NCBI RefSeq assembly: GCF_030704535.1 | Contig: NC_081818.1 | Location: forward strand, 25,149,001-25,213,000 | Direction of reading: 5' to 3' | Source: Vitis vinifera | Lineage: Eukaryota; Streptophyta; Magnoliopsida; Vitales; Vitaceae | DNA length: 64,000 nt | The notes under the pieces: generated by a model | Told to the model about the DNA's origin: nothing | The model's input: the letters and a program-made list of their open reading frames with translations, nothing else | Databases searched by the model: none | Program-made: the position numbers and the translations under genes | Shown: positions 23,771-36,678 of the stretch, in pieces | Position numbering within the stretch: position 1 is the first letter of the stretch | Layout of the letters: every line of letters starts with the position of its first letter

Positions 23771-26700
23771 ATGGGAAGTACATTCAATCCACTGATTTTG
23801 ATCGAAAAGCTGTCCAAGCTCAACAGTTCACAACAGAGCATAGAGAGTATCCTCTTAACTACATTATATGGATTGGAAATTTTATATCTTCTTTCTTTCT
23901 TCTTGTTCATATTTTGTTCAATATAAATTTATTGACTGTTTTTACTTCTATAAAGGGGCCAGCCTTCTTTCTTAGAGTTAGATTGACAATGACAATTAAA
24001 CACCCACTTGTTGGTTCCTTCTCTTACAAGTCACATCATTCATTGTTGTTAAACTAAAGTGTAGTTGCATTCGTAAATTATCTTTATAAGGTACCACTTT
24101 GGACCAAAATTGTTTTTAAGTGGATTACAATTGTAGAACATTCTATTTTTTTGAAGTGTAGTTTTTCGTTCGAAGAATATTTTCATTGTGTTTCATTAGT
24201 GTTTATTGATAAACATTCTCCTTAACACTACATGGTGTATTTGGTTTTGTCTTTTCTTTTAGTGCATGTTTTCTCTTTTCTGGGCATGGATACATTTAAG
24301 TCTTTATCAATATATATCTGTTCTGCCTCTGGGGATATGTATGAAATTTTCATTTGATTTTAAAGAAGTTGGGCCAGTATAGTTGGTTTATGAGAATTTG
24401 TTGTGTTCGTTTCTTGTCCTATATCTTGCCTTGGTTAGTCATTATCATAATTACTATTAATGACTGACCATCTTTGAAATACAACTTGACCTCTCTTCAT
24501 ATTCTTCTATTACTTCTTTTCCATTCATTCCACTTGTACCAAAGGTGCTATCCTTAACACGGTTAAGCTTTATCACATTGGTGTATTTTCCATATGAATA
24601 AAGCAAAACAAGTTGTTGAAACATGGGATAGACAATTTCATTGTTCCCCATCTGAGCAGCGACTCGCCTTCCTATATCTTGCAAATGACATCTTGCAGAA
24701 TAGTAGGCGAAAGGGTTCAGAGTTTGTTGGTGAATTTTGGAAGGTTCTTCCTGATGCTCTCCGTGACGTAATGGAGAATGGGGATGAGTTTGGAAGAAAT
24801 GCTGTACTGCGTCTGGTATGATTGTCTTTACTTTGTGTTCTTGTTAGGTGCATTTGCCTATACTGTGGATGTATACAGTCAGAGATGTAGGTTCTATTTT
24901 GAGTATAGGGGGTCTTGACAATTGTGATCCATTTCTTTCTTTCTACCCTGATTTTTCTGTTTTCTAATAGTACCATGATTAATGACTCATTTCTCTTTAT
25001 ATCATAATATTTGGCAAGAGTCTGGATTTTTGCTTCTTATTACTCTAGACAGAAAAATTAGATATCTTTGCTTGGTTTCTACCATGCTGTTGAAAAGAGT
25101 TTGGAATGCCATGATGTTATTAGTAACATGAATTTTAATTCCTTGGGAACATCAAGTGTGGAAGAGATGTGCTTATTTTTATTTGCATTCTATATAACAC
25201 TAAGTTTTAATCATAATAATGTTGATTCTTAGAACAAAATGTTGGAAGCAATTGGTGTAGATAGCTTATTAGTGCTTTATCTCTAACTCTTTACTAAGAA
25301 TAGAGAAAGGGCAATAAGTCGTTCAGACATTAGTGGACCCCAAGTGCTCCTCACGTGTTGTGTACTTGCTACCTTCTTGGATGCTGACTTTTGTAGTGAG
25401 TACCCAATAGAAAATAACCTAATAAATTATAATCGATAATTGCCTTTTCCATCTCCAGTTCTTTTTGACAGTGCAGATATATATGTTACCAATTATTTTT
25501 GACCAAAATGTTCCTCTGTGAAGCATTATTCACAAATTCGCTGGTTGCATCTTGAATTTTATTATTCCCATTATAGTATCCTTCTCCTTAGCTAATTATC
25601 AATGATCTTGATTGAAAGCCAAGTTTGTGAATTTTGGTTTGTCTGACCTTCATGTCAAGTATTGATTGAGTGTTTCATTGTATGTGGCTTGGGATTATTT
25701 ATCAAAAAATAAATAAAATTGTATGTGGCTTGGAATTGGGTTCTTTAGTTCTAATATTTGAATCTTGGGATTTTTCTTCTTCTTGTGAATCCATTATGGT
25801 TTTCCATGTTTGATTTAAATTTGTGATATTTAGCAAAAATTTTCCAGTTTGGCATTTTGTTTTGCAATTTTTCCCAAGTCTGAGTGTGACATCAAAGTTG
25901 AAATCATAAGTGGTTGTTGTGAAAATAAGCATGAATTATTGCTTACTATTGCATTTTTACTGTTTCTTGCCAGATTGGTATATGGGAAGAAAGAAAAGTT
26001 TTTGGTTCTCGTGGCCAAATTCTTAAGGAAGAGTTTGGGGGAAGGCAACTGGAAAACAGTAATAGAAATGGGAAGCATTTAGGCTTTAAACTGGTGAGTA
26101 ACTCCTATTTTCTGTGCCAGCTACATGTTTCCTTAGAGATTGTATCTTTTGATATGATTTAAGGATTAATACTGTCCCTTATTTCTTTTCCATCAAGCAG
26201 AAGCAGTCTGCTGGAAATACATTGGAAAAAATAGTTTCGGGCTATCAAGTTATTTATGGTGGTCAACTTGATGAAGATGTCATATTGAGAAAATGCACTA
26301 ATGCTATTAGCTATGTTGAGAAAGCAGATAAGGGAATTGATGGTGGTATTAATTCAGGTATTTCCTGCATGGGGTTTCTTTTTTGAAACCAAAGAATAGC
26401 TTCCTATAGTAGGTTTTTTATTATTTTTTATCATAAAAACAATATTTAAATTTCCAATCTATACAGTTAATGCATACACTATATTCTCTACTCCTATATG
26501 ATAGTCTTTGTTAATTTAACTTAATACTGTTTCCTGTTGCTTAAAGATTCCGCGGTGGATATATGATGCATACACTGTATATATATAAGTTTTTGTAGCC
26601 AAGTTCATGCTTATCAGATTTACATGCATTCTGTTATATTTGAACTTTTAACTAGCAGATTAATGTATTGAAAGCACAATAATGCTTGCAACTTGAGTAT

Positions 26701-29700
26701 ACTTGAAAGCATAGAAGAGAACCCAAGAGGAAGGGAAAAAAAAGAAAAAGAAAAGGAACAGAAAAAAAATAAAAAAAGCATTGCTCCATGCTCAGTAATA
26801 CATCTCAGCCTCCTATAAAGTCCAAAAAGGTTCTATTAAGATTCACCCTAGAGGCCGACGACCAACGGAGTATGCAGGATCAATTTCTTGAATTTCCTTT
26901 GTGAAATCTTTAATTTCCTTGAATGTTATATAATACTCTTCTTTCTATGAATCCCATATGAGCTGCCAACGAAACATCTCTTCTCCCCTAAGTCCCCTCT
27001 GCAAACTTTCCAACTTGCCCATAACTGCCTCGAAAGTTTTTTATAACACCAAATGAATCCCAAAAAGGTATAAAAATAAAGACCATATCTCCCAAGCCAA
27101 AAGCACTGAATTAAAAGATGGCCTAGGCCCTCCCCCCTCTTACTCATACAACCCGGATTGGGCATGGTTAAAATTTTTGCCTAAGCTGTTGTTCATATGA
27201 AGAAAAGCCACCTTCAATGGAAACTTAGGGCTCCACATTTTTTTCGTCCAGAGACCTGTGACGCATCCTCTCACCAGTTTCTTGTAATGAAACTTGCCAA
27301 GGAATAATTAATCTGAAGACAGCTTCCCAAAGATAGCATTCCTCTGCTCAATCAGACCTTCACTATCTGAATATGGGCCAAAGCTCAATCTTGTTGAAAT
27401 ACACTAGTAAATCTCATATTCCAACATCTTACTGCCACCTTATATATCCAATAATACTCTTCCAAAGCATCCTTATTGATTGCTAGCTCAAATTCAGAAC
27501 TCTCCTTATAGACATCTCTCCATGCCAAAGGCTCATGCCAAAGCGTCTTCTCTGACCTCCTTGAAACTCACCCTCAATCCCTTGTTTTAAAGGAACCATC
27601 AGCTATCCTTGGGACTAGGTAAGTTATGACAACAATTTTGCCTAGAAAAATGCTTTGTTCATTATTACCAGATCCCTTTTACACAGATGGCATCCAGCTT
27701 TAGGACTACAAAGGACCTTCGAATCGATCAAATGAGTGTTCTTCATCTCCACAAACCCATCCTAGAGAAAATCCCACTGCAATTTCTGAAGCCTCTTCCT
27801 CACTGACCCAGTGAGTATGGAGTTGGACATCAAATATGTAGGCATGCCTGCTAAGGTGCTCTGAACTAATAACTCTTCCCATTATATGAATATAGCCTCT
27901 TCCAATTGGCCATTCACTCTTCCAATCTCTCAACAACCAGATCCCATATTGTCACCATACTCCACAACTGGATCTCATACTGATATGTTGTTGAACCAAC
28001 GTCATTGCCTTGTCAAATGTATGAACTGGAACTGTTGGAATAAAGTATTGATGTTACTTGGAGTCACATTAGAACTTTCTCAAGACTACCGTTTTATGAT
28101 CTCACCTTTTAGAATATGGGAACTGTTTTAAGTTTGATAAGATGAGAACTGGCATATCCTACTGCTGTTGAATTTTAATTCTTTAAAGAAATCACAAAGT
28201 GGATCATATTGATTTGAAGTGTGATGAAGCAAAATTTTTAAATGCACTTTCTGCCTTAATTCAAATTAGTAAGTAATTTAGAGTTAATTGATCTGAAGAT
28301 TCAGCAAGTTAGAGCAGAAGTTAAATTAACGATCAATCTCAGATGAATATGTTATAATCAGTTCATCTGTCAGGCCTTTACACATATTAGTATGAACATA
28401 GTTTCAAATACTTGATTAAATTCCTGAATTTTATATTGTTGTTAATATTGGTTCTTTTTGAAAACATTTTCAGCTATATTGGCCACTTCATAAATATTGT
28501 TCACAATTATGTTCTCCTCTGAGCAGCTATTCTCCATTTTTTTTTCATCTTCCATGATTTCCAACCAACTGAATATATATTTGCTCAAATATTATTGGAT
28601 TTTCATTAGAAAATTTTCTTTCTTGAACAGCACAACAGAATGGGTCTGGATTTGTAGAGGAGCTGCAGGGGCAACACACTATTCTGAGAGACTGTATCGA
28701 ACAGCTTACATTAGTTGAATCATCCAGAGCAAGTCTCGTGTCTAATTTGAGAGAGGCTCTTCAGGAGCAGGTTGGTTGGCCAACATATCTTTTTGTACTA
28801 AAATTTGGCATTTTGAAATCTTGCTTATTTTTTTGCTTCTGGAGAGCTGATGTGGTTTTCTTATTAGGAATTCAAACTGGATCAAGTTCGTAATCAACTC
28901 CAGGTAATTATTTTGGCTCTTTATCAACCTCACTTGGTGGAAATGTGATTTGGCTTTCTTGGTATTCCTTCAAATTAAGCAGATTAGACACGTCAAGCTT
29001 TAGTTGGAGACTGCAATTTTCAGTCACTAAGAGGATAAAATTTAATTCTGTTTGTGTGTGCGTGACTCCTCTTTCTCCATGCAGATGAGATTTTTCATAT
29101 GTAAGTCAAAATTGAATTCTATTATTCTTTGCTTAAGGTCTCGGTGCTATAAGTGGTTGGGATGGGTTATGGGAGGCTCCAAGTTCGAGTCCCAATGGGA
29201 ACCAAAAAAAAGTTTTATCTAATAAAAAAAGGTCTTAGTGCTATGTTTGACATTCAAACACCGTCTATTGTAGCTTCTGCCATGTACTTCTAGTTGACAT
29301 TTAAAACACACTATGGTTAATAGAAGATCTAAGTATGATACTGTATCAAAACATGGAAAAAAAGTAAAATCTCTGGCTAAATCAAATTATGGATCAAGCC
29401 ATGAACAAATAAATTTCATTCAAAACCTTCATTTATTGGAATCTAATGCACTTGTGTTTCATTGAAGTTTTTAATATTTTTTCTTCTATTGATTTCCCTC
29501 AAATAGTACTGTGTTTAGATCAAAACAAGATTATGGTATTTATGCCTCACCATTTTAAGGTTTACACCTTGCTTTATTGGAAGGCATACAACTTTGCCTC
29601 CTCATCTGGTCCTTTAGAAGCTATGAGCTACCTGACCCTAATATTTCTACAACTTTTGCTTGTGTCACTAACTATAAGATTTACCTGCAAAATTCTGCTT

Positions 29701-30598
29701 AAAATATTTCGTTGTAAGAATCTGTTCAACTTTATTGGTTATGCCACTTGTATTCATACTCGTTCTTAGGATGTGCTCTGTTTTTTTACATGATTTTCAG
29801 GCTGCTCAGTTCCAAGCAGAACAGGCAGGTAACATGTGTCGACGGTTACTAAAATGTAATAACAACACACAATTGCTTGCTGAGCAGAGTTTGAAGGAAA
29901 CTCGCACCACCGAAGCACTTCTGAGTTTTGTACCAGGAACAGTGGAACAATCTGCTCCAGTAATGTTCACAAGGCAGGTGTCTTTTCCCGAAAAACCTGG
30001 TCACATTGAAGAAGATCCCAGAAAATCTGCAGCAGCTGCAGTGGCAGCAAAGCTCACCGCATCAACATCCTCGGCCCAGATGCTCACTTTTGTTCTCTCC
30101 TCCTTGGCATCAGAGGGTGTGATTGGCAATCCAACAAAAGAATCATCTGGTGATTATCCTGCTGAAAAGAGAACTAAGCTTGAGAATGACCAATCTGCTT
30201 ACACACCTCAGAATCCTCAACCATCAGTTTCTGCTTTTCCAAATCTAGACCAGCTCCAGCATAATGTGTCAACCACCACCCAACAATCAACTCCGAGTGA
30301 GCAACCACCTCCCCCTTCATCTCCTCCTCCATTGCCACCAATGCCACCTATGCCCCCCTATCAGGTGCCCCAGTACATGCAGGCTGCTGGATCAATGACT
30401 AACATACCATACAGCTATGGCATGACCCAACAACAGCCACCTTCAGCTGCTAACTACCCAACAGTTGGGCCCCCAGTCTCCAGCATTTCTTCCTTTACAA
30501 CACCTCCAGCAAATTCTTACCAAAGTTTTCAGGGTTCAGAAGGTGGTTTCTACGGCCAGCCATCATCTTTGCCAATGGCACCAATTTCTAGGCGGTAG
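23771..30598 (+). CDS. CID-domain protein (RPRD/Rtt103-like, ENTH/VHS superfamily)
   Basis: Seven exons: 23771..23846, 24568..24815, 25974..26093, 26201..26357, 28631..28770, 28868..28903 and 29801..30598. All are GT-AG, and together they give 524 residues. Residues 1-135 form a CTD-interacting domain: KLSKLNSSQQSIETLSHW, then SEQRLAFLYLANDILQ and GDEFGRNAVLRL. Such domains bind the phosphorylated tail of RNA polymerase II and act in transcription termination and 3'-end processing in the nucleus. Residues about 205-285 are rich in E, Q and L and probably form the coiled coil seen in RPRD proteins. A basic EKRTKLE lies near residue 382. The C-terminus from about 425 is rich in P, S and Q, with PPPPSSPPPLPPMPPMPP. 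The start codon matches the family N-terminus. The leader probably has a 5' UTR intron, because the leader-like repeats lie 1-2.4 kb upstream. From memory it matches At3g26990. Confidence 0.9.
26800..27960 (-). mobile_element. Decayed LINE (L1-type) fragment in intron 4 of the CID gene
   Basis: Minus-strand reading at 27165..26926 gives MPNPGCMSKRGEGLGHLLIQC, which matches the zinc-binding tail of plant L1 reverse transcriptases (CxxC...HLLxxC) and is followed by the usual W-rich part. Upstream, pieces such as WHEPLAWRDVYKESSEFE (around 27480-27540) continue the open-frame character across frameshifts and stops. It lies antisense to the CID gene. Borders are uncertain and no poly(A) tail is seen. 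Confidence 0.6.
29135..29244 (+). repeat. tRNA-derived SINE-like insertion in intron 6 of the CID gene
   Basis: GTGCTATAAGTGGTTGG resembles a Pol III A box and AAGTTCGAGTCCC a B box, followed by an A-rich tail (ACCAAAAAAAAG and AATAAAAAAAGG). The left flank AAGGTCTCGGTGCTAT (29135-29150) recurs as AAGGTCTTAGTGCTAT (29229-29244), consistent with a target-site duplication of about 16 bases with two changes. The left copy overlaps the A box, so the exact start of the element is unclear. Confidence 0.5.
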
Positions 30599-30599
30599 A

Positions 30600-30675
30600 G
30601 TTCCAAATCTTCTATGGTACTTGGAAGAAAACAGAAGGTTCCAAATCTTCTATGGTGCTTGGAAGAAAACAGAAG
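30600..30675 (+). repeat. 38-bp tandem duplication in the CID gene 3' UTR
   Basis: Two copies of a 38-base unit (30600-30637 and 30638-30675) differ at one base, TGGTACTTGG versus TGGTGCTTGG. They start immediately after the stop codon at 30596-30598. The duplication adds transcribed sequence but no coding change. Confidence 0.95.
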
Positions 30676-33600
30676 GGTTCATGGGGCAGGACAAGCATTT
30701 AAAAAAACTGATTGAAGCTTCTTCATCATCTCCCTCCACAAGAATCTTTCTTGCATTGTGACTGTTATTATACATATTATTAAAATTTTCACATAGCAAC
30801 TAAATGTTTGTAAGTTATATTTTCAACTGCTTTTAGATTTATGGAGTTTAAAATAATTCTATTGCAGTTCTGAATGTAAGAAAAAAGAGGAACTCAACCA
30901 CGGGTGCAGGATAAGGGAGATTGGCTTGATGAGGCCAAACCCATTGCCCTGAAATGACCCCCATGTATCCAGAATGATCTTTCAGCTTTAGTCAATTGTC
31001 CTATATCCAAGGCTTGAATCTAACTTGAATTGACTTTCGAAATTTATAATTATTATTATCCTCTCTTGGGAATCTTTTTTTTTTTCAATTCGAATTCAGG
31101 ATCATGTTACTTACTGGAATCATATTTTCTCGTGTTCATCTTAATCAATTGGGTTACTCTCATGATAATCCTCTCTTGAGAACTTTATTATCAGTATTAT
31201 TTCATAAAATGGCAAACATCGTACACTTTCAAAAGTGAGTCGGTTGACTATGTGGCCAGCATATTAATTAGCCTTTCCTATTTTGCAGAAAAGTGATGGG
31301 TTGATAATTAGAGCTTACTTGCATTGCATGGTTAGATCATGAAAATTAAAAAACAAAAAATGATGGGGGAATGCTTTGATAGGAAGAAATGAGAAATGTT
31401 CTATAAAAATAATTTATGTAATCACTTTCTAAACATGGGTGTTTGGAGTCTTTATCTTATAAAGTTGGCAAAGGTCCCGGAGAACAATGATGTTCATTTC
31501 TCCCATCTTTAAGAAATACTTTTCATTGTAGAGTGATGAGATGGTAAGCAGTGTCTGAAAATATAATGAAAGAGAAAGGGAAGTGGAAATAGAGTGATCT
31601 CAAAGTGGGGCATGGGTGAAGGAAGAGGGGGTTGGGTGATGAAAGGATCACGTGTGAGTGACGTGCCAATGTGCCTTTACACAAAAATGTTGCATCTTTG
31701 GGTGTTTTGGTTAGACAGCAAAAGTTTTTTTAAATATATTTATAAAAACAAAAAGGGAAAGTATTTTGAGAAAGTGGAAAACAACACTCGAACGGGCAGT
31801 GGAAAATGGGCAGAGACCATTGTCTAGTCGTTGCTGAATGAGGCTAGCAGAAACGCCATCATGCTCTTTGACCATGTGCTGTGCTACTCCCAGTCAAAAA
31901 GATAGTTTGTTCATCCATCAGTTCCCATGGTTTTGGGATTGTAAACTAGGTTGCAAAACTTTGCCTACTACCAACCATACCCATTACCCACAAACAAAAA
32001 TATTGGAGCAAGAGTGAACAGGACATCTAGTTTAACTTTAACCACACTAGAAAACGAAAAGTTGAAAACCTTATTTAACAAGACAAGAGTGGCCCCCGGG
32101 TCCCCTTTGTCTCTAAACCCACTCACCACAATCTAATGTGCTCTGTCTCAACCTCCCTACAAAGCTTTTGGCTGTTAATGGGCGGGCATCTATTGATATT
32201 GTATTTCCAGTGTCGTTTTCCATGGTCACAAGGGTGTGCATGCCATTGCCTCGTTCCATTTAGCAAGTTATTAATGAGTAGAAAATGAGAGAGGTAGGTA
32301 GGTAAGGAAACAAGAGGCAGAAGAGGCAGAGAGACATTCCCTGAAGGACAGTAACAAAACACAAGGTAAGACAAAATCACCGTCAGATCCCAATACCAAT
32401 ACATACACAGGCCTTTCAACTTTATCTACATTGAAGGGCTTTCGATTTTGAAGCCCAAACCGCCCCATGCGAGAGGGAAAGCGACAAACGGGTGGCGAAT
32501 GGCAGTAAAAGTTAGAAAAAGAAAAAGAAAAAGAAAAGCAGTCAACTGGGAAGGGGGGAGTGTGGAGGGCTAACGTCAGCAGTTGGGTTGGAGAATGGTT
32601 GGGTGGGATGAGTGGGTGTGGAGGCACAAAAAAACAAAGGCTGAGAAAAGCCGTCATGTCTGTTTTGCTGTTAACGGCTGACTGAGAGAGTGAGGTAGGC
32701 TTGCGGATTGAGAAATGGGATTGTGTTTGGTCGTATTTTGAAAAGGTGTGTTGCGTCAGACATCTGCCTGTGAGTGAGATTGGTGGGTCATGGGTGCCAC
32801 TGTGGGAGTGCATTGGCCTATAGACAATGGGCAATGGGGCATGCCAGATCCCACAGTAAAATGAGAAAAATGAGGGTGGGACTCAGTCCCTGATCAGACC
32901 CATCACCCATCACCCATCCCACATCCCACATCCCACACCCTCTCTTTCTCTGCCTTCCGCTGCTTCCGTACACGCCGCCCGCCCCACCCCTCTCTCTCTA
33001 TCTCGCGTGTTCTGGCCCAGCTTTTTCCCTGTGCCTAATGCCACCATGACATTTTCTTCCCTCAATTTGATAACCCCTCAGGTTTTCTATTTCGGGGTCC
33101 TTCCCCAATATTTCTCTTTTGGAACCATTGCACAATATCTAAATCCCCCTGTTCAACATTTTTCATTAACCACACAGGGAGTTGTGGGTCGACACGTCAA
33201 AGATCAACAAACACCCCCCTGACAGTTAGGGCAAATTAATCAATCCAAAATGAAATTTGAAAAGTCAAAGCATGTGGCACCAGCATGGCATCACCCATAT
33301 TTATTACTCTGTACCATACACACCACCTCATTTTTATCAGCTTTTTTGCGGCACCATGTTCCTCATTGCCTAAAGCCTTATCCAACACCATAATCACCCT
33401 CCCAAAACATGTCCAGCTGCCCACAATTCATACGTCACTCATGCTCATATATAATTCTTTACAATCAGTATTTCTCAAGGGTTTCCTTTTCTAAGGGAAA
33501 CATTTCAATTCGACCCCATGTAGATAAGGCTGATTAAAATATAGCAGCAGCAGTAGCAGTAGCAGTGATGCTAGCTAAAAGGCTGAGAAAGGCCCTCTAA

Positions 33601-36167
33601 AGCAGGAGTAGGGGGACAATGGATGAAAGTTGGAAATATGAAAATGACTCATCATCCTGTGATGGATTCTGTCACCAAGGCCATGAGCTAGCTCCCATGG
33701 CCAACACCCATCTATATACGTATGTCTGCTCCACCAAACCCTTGGTTGTGATCATGATTCATACTCCCCTTAATTTCCTGGTTTTAGGGTACGTACAACT
33801 CCCTTTTATTTTCCCCTTTTCCCTGAAATGGGGCAAAGAACAAAAGAAAGGGAAAGGGAGGATATTCAAGCGTTGAACAGATAAAAAGTTGATGATATGA
33901 TCACCCCCATGTTAGCCTTAACTTGGCATTCATACCTGTAAATATTATACAAAATTTCTTATAAATTTAAGTTAGATATATGGGACCCAAAACTTCATGG
34001 AAGAGGTTGACTTGTGGGTAGCTTGTACGGCCATACAACTGAAGGTCTTACTCTAAACTCTCAGCGTTTCAGACTTTTAAAAGAGAGGGCAGTGGCCAGT
34101 ACTTACTACTCAGGCATATCCAGTGTGTTACAGTCCAGGCAGTGTCCAAATTTTCACTCCCCAAACCACCCTTGTTCAGAAACTAACATATCCCCATCTC
34201 TTGAATGGCTAGAAGGGGTAATCCAGTGAAGAAGAAAAAGCTTAAAAGAGGTTGAAGACATGATCCCATGGGACCAGGGCCTCGAATCTTCTTTTTCTAT
34301 ACGTACCAATGTACTCTATACTGTATACATGAGGTGGGAAAGAGAAAGAGCGACCAGCACAATCGAATAATATCATTTTCTTTTTCTTCGCCTCCATCTT
34401 TCTCTCAATCCAAACATACATCTGCATGTCCCCCCTCCCCTCCCTTCCCCTCCCCTCCCCTCCCCTCCCCTCCTCTATCCGTGCCAAAACCCCAAACGGC
34501 CCCCAAAATACCAAAAGGAGTAATCTTCTTTTCTGTTAAAAGGAACATCCCTGTGAACGGACCATCCTTCTTTTTAGAGCCCTTCGTATTTTAATCTTCA
34601 TCTTTGCTATTCAAATCCATTGAAAAGTTACTGGGTGCTACATGTGACATTGCTGCTTAACATGTCTATTTTCTATGCATTTATGTGGCATGCGTCTGCA
34701 AAACTGCAGCACCACCTCTTTACTGGTGGCTTGGCAACCATATTTGTACAAATTTGAAGCCCCTTTTGTCCCAATTCCCCATAAATGTTCTCGCATTCAT
34801 TTGATGATAACTACTTTATTAGTGATTTTAATCTTCATAACGTCATCCCATTGGACCTGCCATTCACAATTTCACATTGGTTTCATTTCACTTAAACAAT
34901 TGTCTCCTAAAAAGCATAAGCTACATAGCTTCTATGATGCCATATGACTTACATGATCGAGAAAGATTGACTTAGCCATTTTAAGCATCAATTTTGCAAT
35001 AATGTGCTATTTTTGAATTGCAAATTAAGTTAAGTAAAAAATGAGTAGCAGTTTGGTCTGCCTAAACATGTATATAGTATGAACTTGGGGCATGAAATCA
35101 ATTTGCTGGCTCTTGATACTCAAATTTGGGAAAAGCTTGGGCATGACCCACATGAATGATTATAGCCAAACACTGATTAGTGAAAATAATTTCTTTTAGG
35201 GGAGAGGTTGAGGGTAAAAGGAAAAGCAGTTCCAAGGGGGTTTGATTGAATAAAATCTAGAGACAGTAGACAGATAAATGGGCATCTCTTGAATGTGGAA
35301 AAGCTGATCCCAAGGGGATAGACACATAGACATTGTCCTCATATATCTGGTTTGATGCTCAATGTTGCAAAATATTCATAAATAAATTTGAGAGTAATAT
35401 TCTTCTGATAACTTTAAAAAGATTTCTTTGCAATAAAAGGAAAGGAGAAACCGTCCAAATCCAAGATAAACCAAAGGAAAAAACAGACTCAGAGATGAGG
35501 AGAATATTCATGGATGATATGAAATGAAGCCACATGTCGAAGGGTGGGACCATTGGAAAAATTCGACTTCATCTGGGCCAAAGGTCCGGGGGGTGGGGGG
35601 CGGGGATGAAATGGGAAAAATGAGGGACAAGTGGGGGAAATGCGCATGAAGGTCACGTCGAAAAAGAAACAAAGGTTCGTGATGGCCACGTTTCTGCCCT
35701 TTTTTTTGATCACGTAGTGCCGACAACAAGGACGGGGACAGCCGTCTATTAACCAACAACTCCCCTCTGATAAAGCCTGCTCCTCATGTCTCTCTCCTTC
35801 CCTCCCCTCTCTCTCTTTTCCCTCTTGGTTTTTTTTTTTTTTTTTTTTTTGCTTTAAATTAAAAAACATTGGAATTTAAAATGTGTTTTTATGACTTGAT
35901 TAAGACTACCAACTGAACTGACCAATCCCTTCAAGGCTTTTTTTTTGGTTTTTTTTAAATGAGTCTATTTAAAAAAATTTAATGTATATAATTATGTATT
36001 TTGAGAAAGATGGAATTTATTCTTAAAGGCCTCTCTTCTCATCAATACAACAAACTTTATTATTACAAAACTACCCCAAGGCTTAGAACTTTAAAAATAT
36101 TATTATATTTGAGTCATAATCCCCCCACTGTCCCTACCTTGGACTCTCCTTTTGTGAAGTCTCCCTC
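30676..36167. other. Intergenic region between the CID and glutaredoxin genes
   Basis: The left end holds the CID 3' UTR. I see no protein resemblance anywhere. The longest frame, 32271-32834 on the minus strand (187 codons), lies in purine/pyrimidine-biased DNA and looks accidental. Simple repeats include CCCATCA/CCCACAT units at 32899-32940, AGCAGT units at 33545-33567, a C-rich tract at 34430-34472 and a T-run at 35828-35850. The right part is presumably glutaredoxin promoter. Confidence 0.55.
34430..34472. repeat. CCCCT tandem tract
   Basis: An uninterrupted tract of C3-C6 runs separated by single T (or TT) includes five consecutive CCCCT units. The minus strand has many G4 runs with one-base spacers, the classic arrangement for a G-quadruplex. 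It lies 1.8 kb upstream of the glutaredoxin gene. Confidence 0.9.
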
Positions 36168-36175
36168 TATAAATA
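36168..36175 (+). promoter_or_regulatory. TATA box of the glutaredoxin gene
   Basis: TATAAATA lies 139 bases upstream of the ATG. It is followed by a pyrimidine-rich leader with repeated CTCAC units (36208-36252), which would place a leader of about 105 bases after the usual 30-base spacing. Confidence 0.7.
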
Positions 36176-36306
36176 CCAACCATCAACTCCATGTTTCCTC
36201 ACTCAGCTCACCTCACCTCACCTCACCTGCTCTCACTCATTCACTCACTCACGCATTTCGTCAAACGTTTAACCATTCACTCTCTATTTCCTTTTAGCTG
36301 TTCAGT

Positions 36307-36678
36307 ATGCATTATCAGACGGAATCGTGGGGCTCCTACATGCCAACAAGGAGCGTTGGAGACCCATTGGAGCGCATAGAGAGACTGGCCTCAGAGAATG
36401 CGGTGGTGATATTCAGCATCAGTTCTTGCTGTATGTGCCACGCCATTAAGAGGCTCTTCTGCGGGATGGGCGTGAACCCCACGGTCTACGAGCTCGACGA
36501 GGACCCCAGAGGGAAGGAGATGGAGAAGGCCTTGATGAGGCTTCTGGGTAGTTCCTCGGCGGTTCCGGTGGTCTTCATCGGCGGGAAGCTCGTCGGAGCA
36601 ATGGACAGAGTCATGGCCTCCCATATTAATGGGACGCTGGTGCCTCTCCTCAAGGACGCCGGTGCTCTCTGGCTTTAA
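36307..36678 (+). CDS. CC-type glutaredoxin (ROXY family)
   Basis: An intronless gene of 123 residues. The N-terminus [11 protein letters not shown] resembles that of ROXY1/ROXY2-type proteins. The active site CCMC is at residues 41-44. [12 protein letters not shown] and [22 protein letters not shown] complete the thioredoxin fold and the C-terminus. The land-plant CC-type glutaredoxins act with TGA bZIP transcription factors in flower development, defence or nitrogen signalling; the terminal ALWL is the motif needed for TGA partners and TOPLESS binding. Activity is likely nuclear and cytosolic. The coding region is notably more GC-rich than its AT-rich surroundings, which is common for these genes. 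An ATG at 36191 in another frame opens a 62-codon frame overlapping the start; it would act as an upstream ORF only if transcription begins before it. Which ROXY member this is cannot be settled by eye. Confidence 0.95.
   Translation: MHYQTESWGSYMPTRSVGDPLERIERLASENAVVIFSISSCCMCHAIKRLFCGMGVNPTVYELDEDPRGKEMEKALMRLLGSSSAVPVVFIGGKLVGAMDRVMASHINGTLVPLLKDAGALWL

Noticed and set aside
32271-32834. 187-codon open frame on the minus strand in the CID-glutaredoxin gap
   Set aside because: It has low-complexity composition (long CTT/TTC and CCC stretches), no recognisable domain, no promoter elements at a sensible distance, and overlapping frames of similar length in the same skewed DNA.
35489-35869. 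126-codon minus-strand frame
   Set aside because: It begins in a long A-run (T-run on the plus strand) and runs through G-rich tracts; the residues are K-, G- and P-biased and match no family.
36191-36379. Alternative coding frame overlapping the glutaredoxin start
   Set aside because: It has no family resemblance; the ATG lies only about 20 bases after the TATA box, probably before the transcription start.
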